Shown here piece after piece: positions 1 through 7,674 of a stretch of DNA of 11,679 nucleotides; positions within the stretch are counted from its first letter, which is position 1; the number at the start of each line of letters is the position of its first letter. The position numbers were made by a program, and so were the translations under genes. Origin of the DNA: Euperipatoides rowelli. Taxonomy: Eukaryota; Onychophora; Udeonychophora; Euonychophora; Peripatopsidae. Location: assembly GCA_003024985.2 (NCBI GenBank), contig PXIH01S0003888.1; one strand, 5' to 3'. The notes under the pieces were generated by a model. It did not search any database. It was not told the origin of the DNA and saw nothing but the letters and a program-made list of their open reading frames with translations.

Positions 1-313
1 ATAATTATAAAATTTCATTAAAAATGATAACATTAAAAAAATTAATTAATTATGGCCATTTTAATATTGAAATTACGACTCCCGCAAAAAAAAAACAACA
101 TAAAATGGATGTTAATTATTTTAATTAAATGTGATGTGGTGTGACATAGAAACGTGGATCTTTTAAAGTTGTACTACCTTAATGGCCATAGCTATCATTC
201 ATTTTCATTTACGTTTTGGTTTTTTTTTCAGAAATAAATAAATAAATTAAAACATTTATGTTTTTAATAATTTTGTTTACATTTTCTTAACAAAATAAAT
301 TAATTATAGGGGA

Positions 314-700
314 GAAAAAGAGGGCAGTTTGTAGCAATCAATATTATTTTTAGTAAAAAGTATTTATTGGAATGTCTCATTATTTTCAAAGTATCGGTAG
401 CCAGGAGGAGTATGAAGGCAAAAAAAAAATAAAAGATCGGACAGTTTGTAGCAGTCGCTAATATTTTTAGTAAAACTCTTTGTTGGAATGCCTAGTTATT
501 TTAAATGTAGGCCTAATTGCAGACAGGAAGAGTGTACAGGCAAAAAAAAAAGATTGGATGATTTGCAGCTTTAGCTACCGTATTACTTTTAGTAATAGGA
601 CCACTTGACCAATGTTGAGTGAAAGTCTGGCTTATCTCGGATCCATCTATTTAAAAAATCTTTGTTGGAATCCCTCATTATTTTCAAAGTTTCGGCATGG
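314..700 (+). repeat. Three ~117-bp subrepeats, left arm of the foldback
   Basis: Units begin near 314, 431 and 549. Each has the same order: an A-rich run with GATCGGACAG or similar, GTTTGTAGCAGTCGC, ATATTTTTAGTAAAA, CTTTGTTGGAATGCC, CATTATTTTCAAAG, then CCAGGAGGAGTGTA and GGC. The cores CAGTTTG lie at 325 and 442, a 117-bp step. The third unit is diverged and is interrupted by about 60 unrelated bases after TTTTAGTAA near 597. Confidence 0.75.
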
Positions 701-742
701 GTTCCAAAATTATATAGCCTCAGACCATAAATCTTCCCATAA

Positions 743-870
743 GTAAAAAAATGTAAGCAAAATTATTAAAAACACAAACGTTTTATTAATTTGTGAAAAA
801 ATGTAAACGGAAATGGATAGTTAATGTAAAGTAAAGCAGTAACGAAATACAACTTTAAAAAAGTTCACGT
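743..870 (+). repeat. Extra copy of arm sequence inside the foldback loop
   Basis: The loop contains AAAATGTAAGCAAAATTATT followed by AAAAACACAAACGTTTTATT and, further on, ATACAACTTTAAAA. This matches, in direct orientation, the right arm at about 1339-1470 (AAAATGTAAACAAAATAATT, then AAAAACACAAATGTTTTATT, then CTACAACTTTAATT). The outer-arm sequence therefore occurs at least three times in the element. The rest of the loop (871-985) shows no feature. Confidence 0.6.
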
Positions 871-991
871 AGTCTACTCAGGAAAGACTATTTCAAGTGC
901 TGATAAACTAACTAGAAATAATCAAATTAAAAAAGCTAAAATAATTGTAATTAAGCTGATGCTGTCTACAAAAATCTTTAGATCTTATATG

Positions 992-1325
992 TATTTTTTT
1001 TTTTTTTTTGCCGGCCCTCTCCTCTTAGTCGCCGATACTTTGAAAATAACGAGAGATTCCAACACATATTAGCGATTGCTGCAAACTGTCCAATCTTTTT
1101 TTTGCCTGCACACTTTTCCTGGCTGCAATTACATTTAAAATAACGAGGCATTCCAACAAAGAGTTTTACTAAAAATATTAGCAACTGCTGCAAACTGTTC
1201 GATCTTTTTTTTTTTTTTTTTGCCTGCACACCTCCTGGCTACCGATACTTTGAAAATAATGAGACATTCCAATAAAGACTTTTTACTAAAAATAACAGCG
1301 ATTGCTACAAACTGTCCTCTCTTTT
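992..1325 (-). repeat. Three ~110-117-bp subrepeats, right arm of the foldback
   Basis: These are the reverse-complement counterparts of the units in the left arm, at about 992-1102, 1103-1220 and 1221-1325. Shared blocks read on the plus strand are TTTGCCTGCACA, CCTGGCTACCGATACTTTG, AAAATAACGAG, CATTCCAACAAAGAG, TTTTACTAAAAATA and GCTGCAAACTGTCC. Units are separated by T runs of 8 to 17 bases. The inner unit lacks the TTTTACTAAAA block. Confidence 0.75.
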
Positions 1326-1591
1326 CCCCTAATTTATTTTGTTAATAAAATGTAAACAAAATAATTAAAAACACAAATGTTTTATTTATTTATTTCTGGA
1401 AAAAAAAAAAAAAACTTAAGTGAAAATGAATGATTGCTATGGCCATTAAGGTTGTAGCCTACAACTTTAATTAAAACAATCAACATCCGTTTTATGTTTT
1501 TTTTTTTTGGCGGGAGTCGTAATTTCAATATTAAAATGGTCATAATTAATTATTTTTTGTACTGTTATTTTTAAGGAAATTTTATAATTAT

Positions 1592-2200
1592 TTAAAGTAC
1601 ATTCTTTCATATTAACTAAAGTTGTTTTTTTTGGTATCATAAACTCTTTAATTATCTATATTTAAATTAAATTTACAAAAGTTGTGTTATAAAATTTTTA
1701 AAAAATAATAATTTCTAAAAGAATATTTATTNAGGATTAATTCTGTGCAAAAAAAAAAAAAATTTATCATGAAAATTGATGTTTACATGAGGACATATGT
1801 TTTTTTTTTTCATTCTACCAATGGGTTAGGAGCATGTTTTTAAAATGATCTACACAAGAGCATTGCCAGATATAAAACAAATCCATAATGGTACCATGTA
1901 CAAAATTTAAAAAATGGTAGCACTGACATATCCATCTATTAAGTACCGTACCATCAGTACTTTCAAGAAAATACAAATCAAGAATTGCAAAAGAAAGACT
2001 ACCGTAATTAAAAAAATGCTTGGAGTCAGGGAGAAAGTTGGAAAAAATGTATCGTATCGACTCTGACTTCAGAATAAAAACTAATATTATATACAGCTAC
2101 CCCATTGAAACATAACGTTAGATTAGACTAGCCTATCTGCCAACAAATTTTAGAATACTTTTTTTTTTTTAAAATCTGATATTTTTTTTTTCAAAAATTT
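1592..2200. other. AT-rich non-coding stretch, no gene seen
   Basis: No supported coding region, RNA gene or repeat boundary was found. The stretch has A and T homopolymers, one ambiguous base at 1732, and two copies of the word TACCGTA (1944 and 2000). Confidence 0.6.
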
Positions 2201-2620
2201 TAATTATTAGGCTACTTTAATTTTATTTACTTTTTTTAGTTTAAAAATTGTTTCGAATTAAGAAAATAAGTTTTATGATCGATTGAAATTTGCATATAAT
2301 ATTGCAAGAAGAGCGACATAATTTTTTATTCATATATAGCCTAATTTAATTATTCTACTTTAATTTTATTAACTTTTTTATAGCTTAAAAATTGTTTCAA
2401 ATTAAGAAAATAATAAGTTTTAATGATTGACTGAAATTCGCACATAAAAAGTTTTAAGCAGGTGGAGCCACATGTAAACGTTTATTAATATAATTTAATT
2501 ATTGTACTTTAATTTTATTTACTTTTTATAGCTTAAAAATTGTTTCGAATTAAGAAAATGTTTTTTTGATCGACTGAAATTTGCACATAAGTATTTTTTG
2601 CAGGGCAGCCATATTTAAAA
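2201..2620 (+). repeat. ~147-bp sequence tandemly repeated three times
   Basis: Copies start at 2201, 2347 and 2496 (steps of 146 and 149 bp); the last is shorter and ends near 2620. Each contains TAATTATT.CTACTTTAATTT, then TTTATAGCTTAAAAATTGTT, TCGAATTAAGAAAATAAG, GATCGACTGAAATTTGCACA, and ends with GCAGG..GAGCCACAT or a variant. Copies 2 and 3 are closer to each other than to copy 1, which has a run-together TTTTTTTAGTTTAAAA. No reading frame is kept open through the array, so it is non-coding. Confidence 0.8.
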
Positions 2621-3240
2621 CAAAGAGTTGGCGTCAAAGATTTGGCCTACCGACTATACAGCCATGGCCCATGACATGACTATAATTAAACACTGTTGTT
2701 GAAACACTGAACATTGTTGAAACACTGTAAAAGCTGTAATTGTGAGTCTAGTCGGAAACAGACTATAACTGACTAAAATTTTATTTTATAAAATAAAATA
2801 CTGGTCAATGTATAAAAATTGTTTTGAAATTTCACAAGCTTTATTTAATTGTTTTATTCAAACACAGAATATTATAAATATAGCCATCATAAGTTAAAAT
2901 TATAAAAAAATAAATGGCCATTTTATATAAAGCTTACAACATTTTTAACCATATATATTTGCTTCTTACATAAGACTAGCTCGTTTTTGTCAACTGTTTT
3001 CCTTCAGACACCTCCCCCCCCCCCTTTTTCTCACTTAGATTATCTGTTCTCTGTTAAGATTTTATTTTTTTAGTCAACTTGGTGAGAAATATAATAGATA
3101 GAAGATTAGAAACTTGATTCTTTTTGCTAATGTTATTTTTATAGCAACCTTTTTGAACTATCATATTTTTATTACTTCATATACAAATCCTATTTAAATT
3201 ATTTAGAGAAACTTATACTGTAATTAGGCTATTTAAAATT
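2621..3240. other. AT-rich intergenic stretch with small repeats only
   Basis: No gene is supported. It holds a 14-bp direct repeat TTGTTGAAACACTG at 2696-2709 and 2714-2727, a 22-bp perfect palindrome at 2778-2799, and a run of 11 C at 3014-3024. If the small minus-strand ORF at 3241-3354 is a real gene, its 3' UTR or later exons would lie here, but no convincing splice acceptor or continuing frame was seen. Confidence 0.5.
2778..2799. repeat. 22-bp perfect AT palindrome
   Basis: ATTTTATTTTATAAAATAAA plus AT reads identically on both strands, centred between 2788 and 2789. At this AT content it may be fortuitous, but it could form a short cruciform. Confidence 0.6.
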
Positions 3241-3354
3241 TTATAATCTAAGTGTGATTTTTCTTTTGTTNAACATTTGATCCCCTGCTGTTTTAGACAA
3301 AGGAAAGTTATCCATTTGTTCATGTGCTCTTTTGCGTCTGGTAATTTTTGCCAT
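3241..3354 (-). CDS. Possible small ORF or first coding exon, 37 codons
   Basis: Reading the minus strand from ATG at 3354 gives 37 codons to TAA at 3241-3243. The product is basic and starts MAKITRRKRAHEQMDNFPLS. It contains one unknown residue at codon 28, where the assembly has an N at 3271. The start context is strong (AAGATGG, with A at -3 and G at +4) and overlaps a YY1-like AAGATGGC, a motif often found over the start codon of housekeeping genes. Two CCAAT boxes lie upstream in the same orientation. The base composition is less AT-rich than the surroundings. I do not recognise the family; the basic N-terminus would suit a nucleolar or RNA-binding protein, but that is a guess. A 37-codon open frame is not rare here, so the promoter context carries most of the weight. 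It may be the first exon of a longer gene, but no clear GT donor was found before the stop. Confidence 0.35.
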   Translation of the reverse strand: MAKITRRKRAHEQMDNFPLSKTAGDQMXNKRKITLRL

Positions 3355-3756
3355 CTTTCTTCTCCTTACACCTATCCAGCAAATCAAACTGTTGAAAAAT
3401 TTACAATACATGTCAAATTATTATTGATTGGCTAATATCTGTTGATTGACCATTTTTTATTGATTCTAACACCTTCATTTTAATTGTACTGGATTGGTTC
3501 CTCTTTCGAATAAGACTTGTCATCCACTAAAAAGTAACCTGGCTCTAACCCATCATTAATTTCAATTTTTTTGTATTTTATATAGCCTATTTTAGAAATT
3601 TTAAGAGGTCAACAATAAAAATAATGTACAGAAGTTGAGTGCAACCATAACATAAATTCAACTGTTCTACGATACTAAAATTTTAACAACTGTTGAGGCC
3701 ATTTTTGCTATTCTTAATCCCAGACGTGTTAATTTTCAATATTTTTACAAACAGAA
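3355..3756. promoter_or_regulatory. Putative bidirectional promoter with NF-Y (CCAAT) and YY1-like sites
   Basis: About 400 bp separate two divergent start codons. On the minus strand AGCCAATCA lies at 3433-3425, a full match to the NF-Y consensus RRCCAATSR, and AACCAATCC at 3499-3491 matches all but the last position. They are 66 bp apart and lie about 70 and 140 bp upstream of the minus-strand ATG, a normal distance for CCAAT boxes. A YY1-like AAGATGGC overlaps that ATG (plus-strand 3350-3357). NF-Y sites are common in bidirectional vertebrate and invertebrate promoters. No TATA box is assigned, because TA-rich words are everywhere here. The transcription start sites are unknown. Confidence 0.4.
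3741..3754 (+). other. Possible 3' splice site before the 64-aa ORF
   Basis: ATTTTTACAAACAG ends two bases before the ATG at 3757, with a pyrimidine-rich lead-in and a branch-point-like CTTAAT at about 3714-3719. In the reading frame of the downstream ORF a TAA lies a few codons upstream, so nothing coding continues to the left without splicing. If used, the first exon would be non-coding and lie between the CCAAT boxes and here; a weak candidate donor is AAAGTAACC near 3527-3535. Confidence 0.35.
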
Positions 3757-3951
3757 ATGTCATCTAAGAAAGTAACTACTTTGGATGAACTGAAAGCAAT
3801 GTCTAGACTGAAAGAAGTGACTAAACCTACCCTAAACTTAATAAGACGAAGACTACTTGAAAAACAGTTGGAAGATAACTTGACTCTACTTAGAAAAAAA
3901 CCTGATCCAATGATGGCCAACTTTCATAGGTGGAGCAAGGCCAGACGATAA
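3757..3951 (+). CDS. Small basic helical protein, 64 aa, family not recognised
   Basis: An ATG at 3757 with purine at -3 opens 64 codons to TAA at 3949. The product begins MSSKKVTTLDELKAM and ends FHRWSKARR. It is rich in K, R, L and E, has no signal peptide or membrane segment, and the middle (about residues 22-46, including LIRRRLLEKQLEDNLTLLRK) would form a charged amphipathic helix, possibly a short coiled coil. It has few F, Y, I and N residues, unlike chance ORFs in AT-rich DNA, and its bases are clearly more GC-rich than the flanks. A splice-acceptor-like site directly precedes the start, and a divergent small ORF begins about 400 bp upstream. I cannot assign a function. It could be a complete microprotein, a terminal coding exon, or a chance frame, since several ORFs of this length are expected in a window this AT-rich. 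Confidence 0.5.
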   Translation: MSSKKVTTLDELKAMSRLKEVTKPTLNLIRRRLLEKQLEDNLTLLRKKPDPMMANFHRWSKARR

Positions 3952-4310
3952 TAGTGAAACATGAAATTATTAAAAAAAAAAACACTGGCAAAAGCCATTA
4001 CTCGGCCTTTTTTTTTAACAGTTATTAGTTATTACTAATTTTCCATACTTTTATTAAAAATTCATCAACTGAAGCATCCTGCTGAAATCTCAACTTCTTC
4101 TAGGGTTTTAAAACTACAATGACTTTCCTATTATAATCTGTAAAGAACTTTTCCAGACACAATCTGCTTACCAAGCTACTTCACTTACTTTTATGAATAC
4201 TTTACACCTTCATCACACAGTTTCTTTGTCTTTCCAAATAATGGTCTTCTTAAAACATTCATTTATCCATCAAGATTCAATTTTTTAAATAAAACACAAG
4301 TCCTTTTCTT
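3952..4310 (+). other. Possible 3' UTR of the 64-aa ORF
   Basis: After the stop codon comes TAGTGAAACATGAAATT, then an ATTAAA variant poly(A) signal at 3969-3974 that runs straight into 11 A. A canonical AATAAA lies at 4288-4293, followed by T-rich sequence. Either signal could end a transcript. The plus strand is T-rich through here, which suits a UTR but also makes spurious minus-strand lysine-rich frames. Confidence 0.3.
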
Positions 4311-5219
4311 CTTTTTTGTAAAGTTTAGAAAGGGTTAAAGCTGTTTCTTTTACAGTACTGTACGGTAATCAATGTTTTTAAATATTTTTATTATCATAAT
4401 GATTAGTTAAAGGTGAACCAGAATTAGTTGTAACCATTTTTTTTTACCCCATCAAAACTATATTGTTACCTAATTGAATTGAAATTTTGTCGTTCTCCCG
4501 TACAATTTCCCTCATTAAAGTAGGGGTAAAGGCCTTCCTAAACTAAATTTCAAACTCTTATATAACTTACTTTCAATTCATTTTTACTTTTATTAAAGAA
4601 AATAATAACAATAAATAACATTTAAACCTTAGAGGAAGATAAAGTAGTTTATATAATTTCAATAAACGCTTATGATCCCTATTCGCTTTTATCTTAAGCC
4701 ATTTTTGTAAGTTCAAATCATAATTATTTAATCGATAATTAATATTTTAAAATTTTCACTTTATCAATTTTATGTTTTATTCAAATTTTTCACATGTTTT
4801 GCCACTTCACTGTCGATTATGAGCTACATATGATAGTGAGCTGAAAGCTAACATTACTCTTGAATATACCGTACCTAAATTGAACTCAGCTCTCTATAAG
4901 TTACTCTTGTCATAGGTGTAGATAGATACCATTTATTGTTGTTTTTATTTCAAATAAGCGAGCGATCCAGGTGTATATTTTGGCAAGACCATTTATATGT
5001 TAGATAGCAATTTATTTCATATTTCAGATTTTTTAGGTAAAACTGACAGACAGATCAATAATCCGGGTCCCATGCAAGTTCCTTGTTAAAATTTGCTACT
5101 GCCTTTTTGGATAATCTTGTCTGTACATTTGTTGACGAACTGGAGATATTTTAAAATAATCTTATTTACTTTTATACAAGAGGGGAATTTCAATACTGTT
5201 CGTTTTGGTCAGTGATACT
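4311..5219. other. AT-rich intergenic stretch, no gene seen
   Basis: Neither strand has a supported coding region. Two copies of the TACCGTA word occur (4361 on minus, 4867 on plus). A fragment GAGCGATCCAGGTGTAT near 4961 resembles the GGCGGATCCAGG-like ends of some invertebrate DNA transposons but has no partner nearby. Confidence 0.5.
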
Positions 5220-5220
5220 G

Positions 5221-5252
5221 CTGGCCCCGCGAGGGTAACCTACTTCCGGTAT
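5221..5252. promoter_or_regulatory. GC-rich patch with ETS-like ACTTCCGG
   Basis: CTGGCCCCGCGAGGG is followed by ACTTCCGG at 5242-5249, the reverse complement of the ETS/GABP core CCGGAAGT. Three CpG sites in about 30 bp stand out in CpG-poor DNA. Such sites are typical of promoters, but no start codon with a convincing frame follows on either strand, so this is weak. Confidence 0.2.
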
Positions 5253-5419
5253 TACAAGCTATACAGTATAGCCTATCAACCATGTTAACAACAACACACT
5301 ATGACTCGTACACAATATTGTTAATACAAAATTGATTGTTTATTGGATTCTTATAGTAATAAGTCTCTAGGTTTGTTTGCTTTTTAATTCAGACCATCTT
5401 CCTTACCAAAATTCACGAC

Positions 5420-5439
5420 ATATATAATATATATATATA
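5420..5439. repeat. (TA)n microsatellite
   Basis: ATATATAATATATATATATA, a nearly pure TA dinucleotide run of about 20 bp. Confidence 0.85.
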
Positions 5440-5455
5440 GACGTGTTGCTACCAC

Positions 5456-5512
5456 CTGGGAAGCCAGGACGTAGTCTGGGGTCCCAGCTCAATGGGGGCC
5501 CTGTGAATTTTT
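5456..5512 (+). repeat. GGGCCC-rich transposon-like fragment
   Basis: CAGGACGTAGTCTGGGGTCC begins at 5465 and is followed by CAATGGGGGCCCTGTGAATT. The CAGG.CGTAG start and TGGGGTCCC block resemble the terminal repeats of hAT-like elements, and similar GGGCCC pieces recur at 6937, 7286, 7675, 8107, 8341 and 8754. No partner end with matching flanks was found. Confidence 0.4.
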
Positions 5513-5520
5513 AATTTAAG

Positions 5521-5905
5521 TACACTATATTTTTTTTAGTAATTTTTTTTTTTTAAATAATTAGGCCTAAGGCAAGTTTAACTGAGTTAAAATTAAAAAT
5601 AAAATGCACTAAGCCACTACATTAGACCTACTGTATATTTCCTTCCTTTTCATAATAAAATGATAGCCTGTACAATCGAGTAATCATAGGTTTTTTTCAA
5701 TTCGATGCGCATAGCAAAACCAAATGAATTAATAGATTTGTATGGTATTAATTTAAAAGTTGAATCTTAATCATAAAGTTTAAATTTACAATAACATAAT
5801 AAGAATAATAGTAAACTAATAAATATAATAGTCTATTAAAATTTAATAATTTATAGGTAGATTTTATAATAAAAATGCACGAAATACATCTCTTGAAAAA
5901 AAATT
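5521..5905. other. AT-rich stretch, no gene seen
   Basis: It holds homopolymer T runs, one TAGGCCTA palindrome at 5562-5569, and no open frame of interest. Confidence 0.55.
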
Positions 5906-5906
5906 A

Positions 5907-5945
5907 GGGGGGGGGGCGTAGCCCCCTGAAACTCCCGGCTTTAGT
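5907..5945. repeat. G10 run and GC hairpin GGGGGCGTAGCCCCC
   Basis: Ten G (5907-5916) lead into a hairpin with stem GGGGGC (5912-5917), loop GTA and stem GCCCCC (5921-5926), then TGAAACTCCCGGC. This GC island sits in nearly pure AT sequence. A GGGGGCTACGCCCCC core is common in dispersed repeats of several invertebrate genomes. The minus-strand open frame crossing it (5864-6067) gives a PGVSGGYAPPPNFF peptide that is a translation of this repeat, not a protein. Confidence 0.6.
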
Positions 5946-6925
5946 TTTTTTATAAAGTATGTCAATATTTTTTTTTGTGTTTTAATGATGATATTTTTTT
6001 TAATAGATGAGTTAAAAAAATTCAATAGGTTATTATCTCCATCCGCCCACATCAAGATGTACTCCACCCTTCATTTTCAATCTGTTTCCGAAATGTTAAG
6101 GATTAAAAGGCCAAACATGCTGGTATTGCTGAATTATTAATTTTTGGCAAATGTTTTATAATTCTCAGCTAATTCCATCATTTCTTCTTCCCCCTCCCCC
6201 AATCACTTTTGTACACAGATATTATAGGCCTAGGTCTTATTACTGTTTAAATATACTATTTCAATATACCGTACTGTTGAAATATTTAAAAAAAAAAGAA
6301 AGAAAGAATTGAATATTATAATAGAATAAAAAATGTTGACTTTTTTTTTTAATAAGCACAGCGCTTTTGAGGAAAAAAAACAACAACAACGAAAATACTT
6401 TAAAGGATCCAGAGCCAGTTAGTAGTAAGATTCAACAGATCAAGATTTGGTCGACTAATTTATCGGCAGTTGTAATCGATAGGAAGCAGCTTATTTTTAT
6501 TTTTAGCAAAATGTTTCAGTAAAAAATTAAAATCTTCGTATTTCTTTTATGTCAGAACCTAAAACTAAATTAGGTCACATTTTCAATTCATCTTAATGAC
6601 ATTAACAATATTTAAAACGATAAATAAAACTAAAATTAATAAGATTAAGCTATTTAAAAAAACACACACACAAACACACAGGATTACTAATAAAAAAAAT
6701 AAAAAAAACATGATCTTTAATCAATGTGAAAGAACTGAAGTGTCAGCTTAAAATCAGTTCTGTTTAGAAAGAAAGTTAATTTTGATATAAACTAAAAGAA
6801 AATATTAGAACATACACAAAAAAAAGTATAATTTCTAAAACCAATTTTACATGGAAAACAATCTCAATCATGTTAATAATTTTGGAAATTTGGAGGTAAT
6901 CAAAAAAAAAAAAAATTAGATTTGA
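5946..6925. other. AT-rich stretch, no gene seen
   Basis: No supported gene on either strand. It contains a C-rich tract at about 6187-6200, TAGGCCTA at 6225-6232, TACCGTA at 6267-6273, a purine run near 6288-6307, and a short AC repeat at 6661-6681. Confidence 0.55.
6661..6681. repeat. Short (AC)n microsatellite
   Basis: AACACACACACAAACACACA, interrupted once by AAA. Confidence 0.8.
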
Positions 6926-7082
6926 CTAATGATTGGCAGGGCCCCCACATCCTAATCGGAAGAAGCCGTTAAAGATTTGATGGAACAAGTACAATTTTAC
7001 GGGGTTTTTAACATCTGAGCATATATTTTTGTCATTACCATAGTTTTCCGAAATTGGATCAAAATTATCAAAATCGATCATA

Positions 7083-7293
7083 AAAGGATTATTCCAACCC
7101 TTCATCATCATATGGTTGGGGGAAATTGGGTTTAATATGTAGTTGGAGTTAGGGTTCAAGGTTGTGGTAAGGTTAGGACTGTAAACAAACAAAAAAAGCT
7201 GCTATCCATCTTGAAATGAAGACTTATGCCTTTCAATTTTTAACGCCTCGTTAATCGGAGCCCCAACTGTACTAAAAATCCAGGCGGGGCCCA
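7083..7293 (-). repeat. Dispersed repeat, copy A (inverted relative to 7675-7891)
   Basis: Read on the minus strand this begins with GGGCCCC, passes through GGGGCTCCGATT and AAGATGGATAGCAGC, then TTTTTGTTTGTTTACAG, GAACCCTAACTCCAACTA and ends in AAGGGTTGGAATAATCC. The same order of blocks occurs on the plus strand at 7675-7891. The minus-strand open frame here (6926-7192) is part of the repeat: its NPNSNYILNP..HMMMKGWNN resembles the translation of the other copy. That could mean a decayed coding sequence or simple nucleotide similarity. Confidence 0.5.
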
Positions 7294-7486
7294 TTCCATA
7301 TTTTTGATACCGTAATCTTTTTTTGTTATGGGGTCCCTTGTTCATGAAGATTTGATAAGCTGTTTTTTTTTTTGTTGTTGTTGTATGGACGTTTGTTTAC
7401 TTTGAGGGAACAAATTTGTGTAAATTTTTTTTTTTTGGTTGCTTGGATGATTTGTTGACCTTTGCTGGGCCTATGGTTCCCTTAAT

Positions 7487-7562
7487 CAGGTTTATGAGGA
7501 CCCTTATCCAGGCTTATGAGGACCCTTATTCAGGCTTATGAGGACCCTTATTCAGGCTTATG
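7487..7562 (+). repeat. 22-bp minisatellite, about 3.5 copies
   Basis: Unit CAGGCTTATGAGGACCCTTA plus TT, with copies at 7487-7508, 7509-7530, 7531-7552 and a partial at 7553-7562. The first copy has T for C at one position and the unit before 7487 is a degenerate trace (GGTTCCCTTAAT). The period is not a multiple of three, so the open frame across it has no coding meaning. Confidence 0.9.
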
Positions 7563-7674
7563 TCCCCCCTATCATCACACCTGGTCATAACTATATAATT
7601 TCTTATGGAGTTTGTTCATACAAGGGTGCCCCCCTGGTCCAGGGACTACAGCCCCAACCCCTCCCACTATATGA
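7563..7674 (+). repeat. GC-rich repeat fragment next to the minisatellite
   Basis: This holds TGTCCCCCCTATCATCACAC, GGGTGCCCCCCTGGTCCAGG and CAGCCCCAACCCCTCCC. It is far more GC-rich than its surroundings and belongs with the GGGCCC fragments; it continues directly into copy B. Confidence 0.4.

Larger units (their letters stand above)
1..1591. mobile_element. Large foldback (inverted-repeat) element with internal subrepeats
   Basis: The first 16 bases (ATAATTATAAAATTTC) are the exact reverse complement of 1576-1591, and similarity continues inward on both sides. The poly-A/CCCGC patch near 80-90 matches GGCGGGAGTCG near 1508-1518, AATGGCCATAGC near 180 matches GCTATGGCCATT near 1437, and the TAATTATAGGGGAGA stretch near 300 matches CCCCTAATTTATTTTG near 1326. 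The left arm runs to about 700 and the right arm from about 992, with a loop of roughly 290 bp. The open frame on the minus strand at 978-1229 lies wholly in the right arm and has no recognisable domain, so it is not called. Long inverted repeats built of internal subrepeats are the hallmark of foldback DNA transposons. The left end may lie outside the window, so no target-site duplication can be tested and the superfamily is unknown. Confidence 0.72.

Noticed and set aside
978-1229. 83-codon minus-strand open frame
   Set aside because: It lies within the right arm of the foldback element; its lysine runs come from poly-T tracts and the subrepeats.
3729-3920. 63-codon minus-strand frame opposite the 64-aa ORF
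   Set aside because: It is the antisense shadow of the 3757-3951 ORF and is rich in S, F and L from the reverse strand of lysine and glutamate codons.
4017-4380. Several protein-like minus-strand stretches (e.g. SRLCLEKFFTDYNRKV, LRFQQDASVDEFLIKVW)
   Set aside because: Each is only about 20-30 codons between stops and lies on the A-rich strand of what may be a T-rich 3' UTR, where charged residues appear by composition. No domain is recognised.
5864-6067. 67-codon minus-strand frame with PGVSGGYAPPP
   Set aside because: It is a translation of the GGGGGCGTAGCCCCC repeat.
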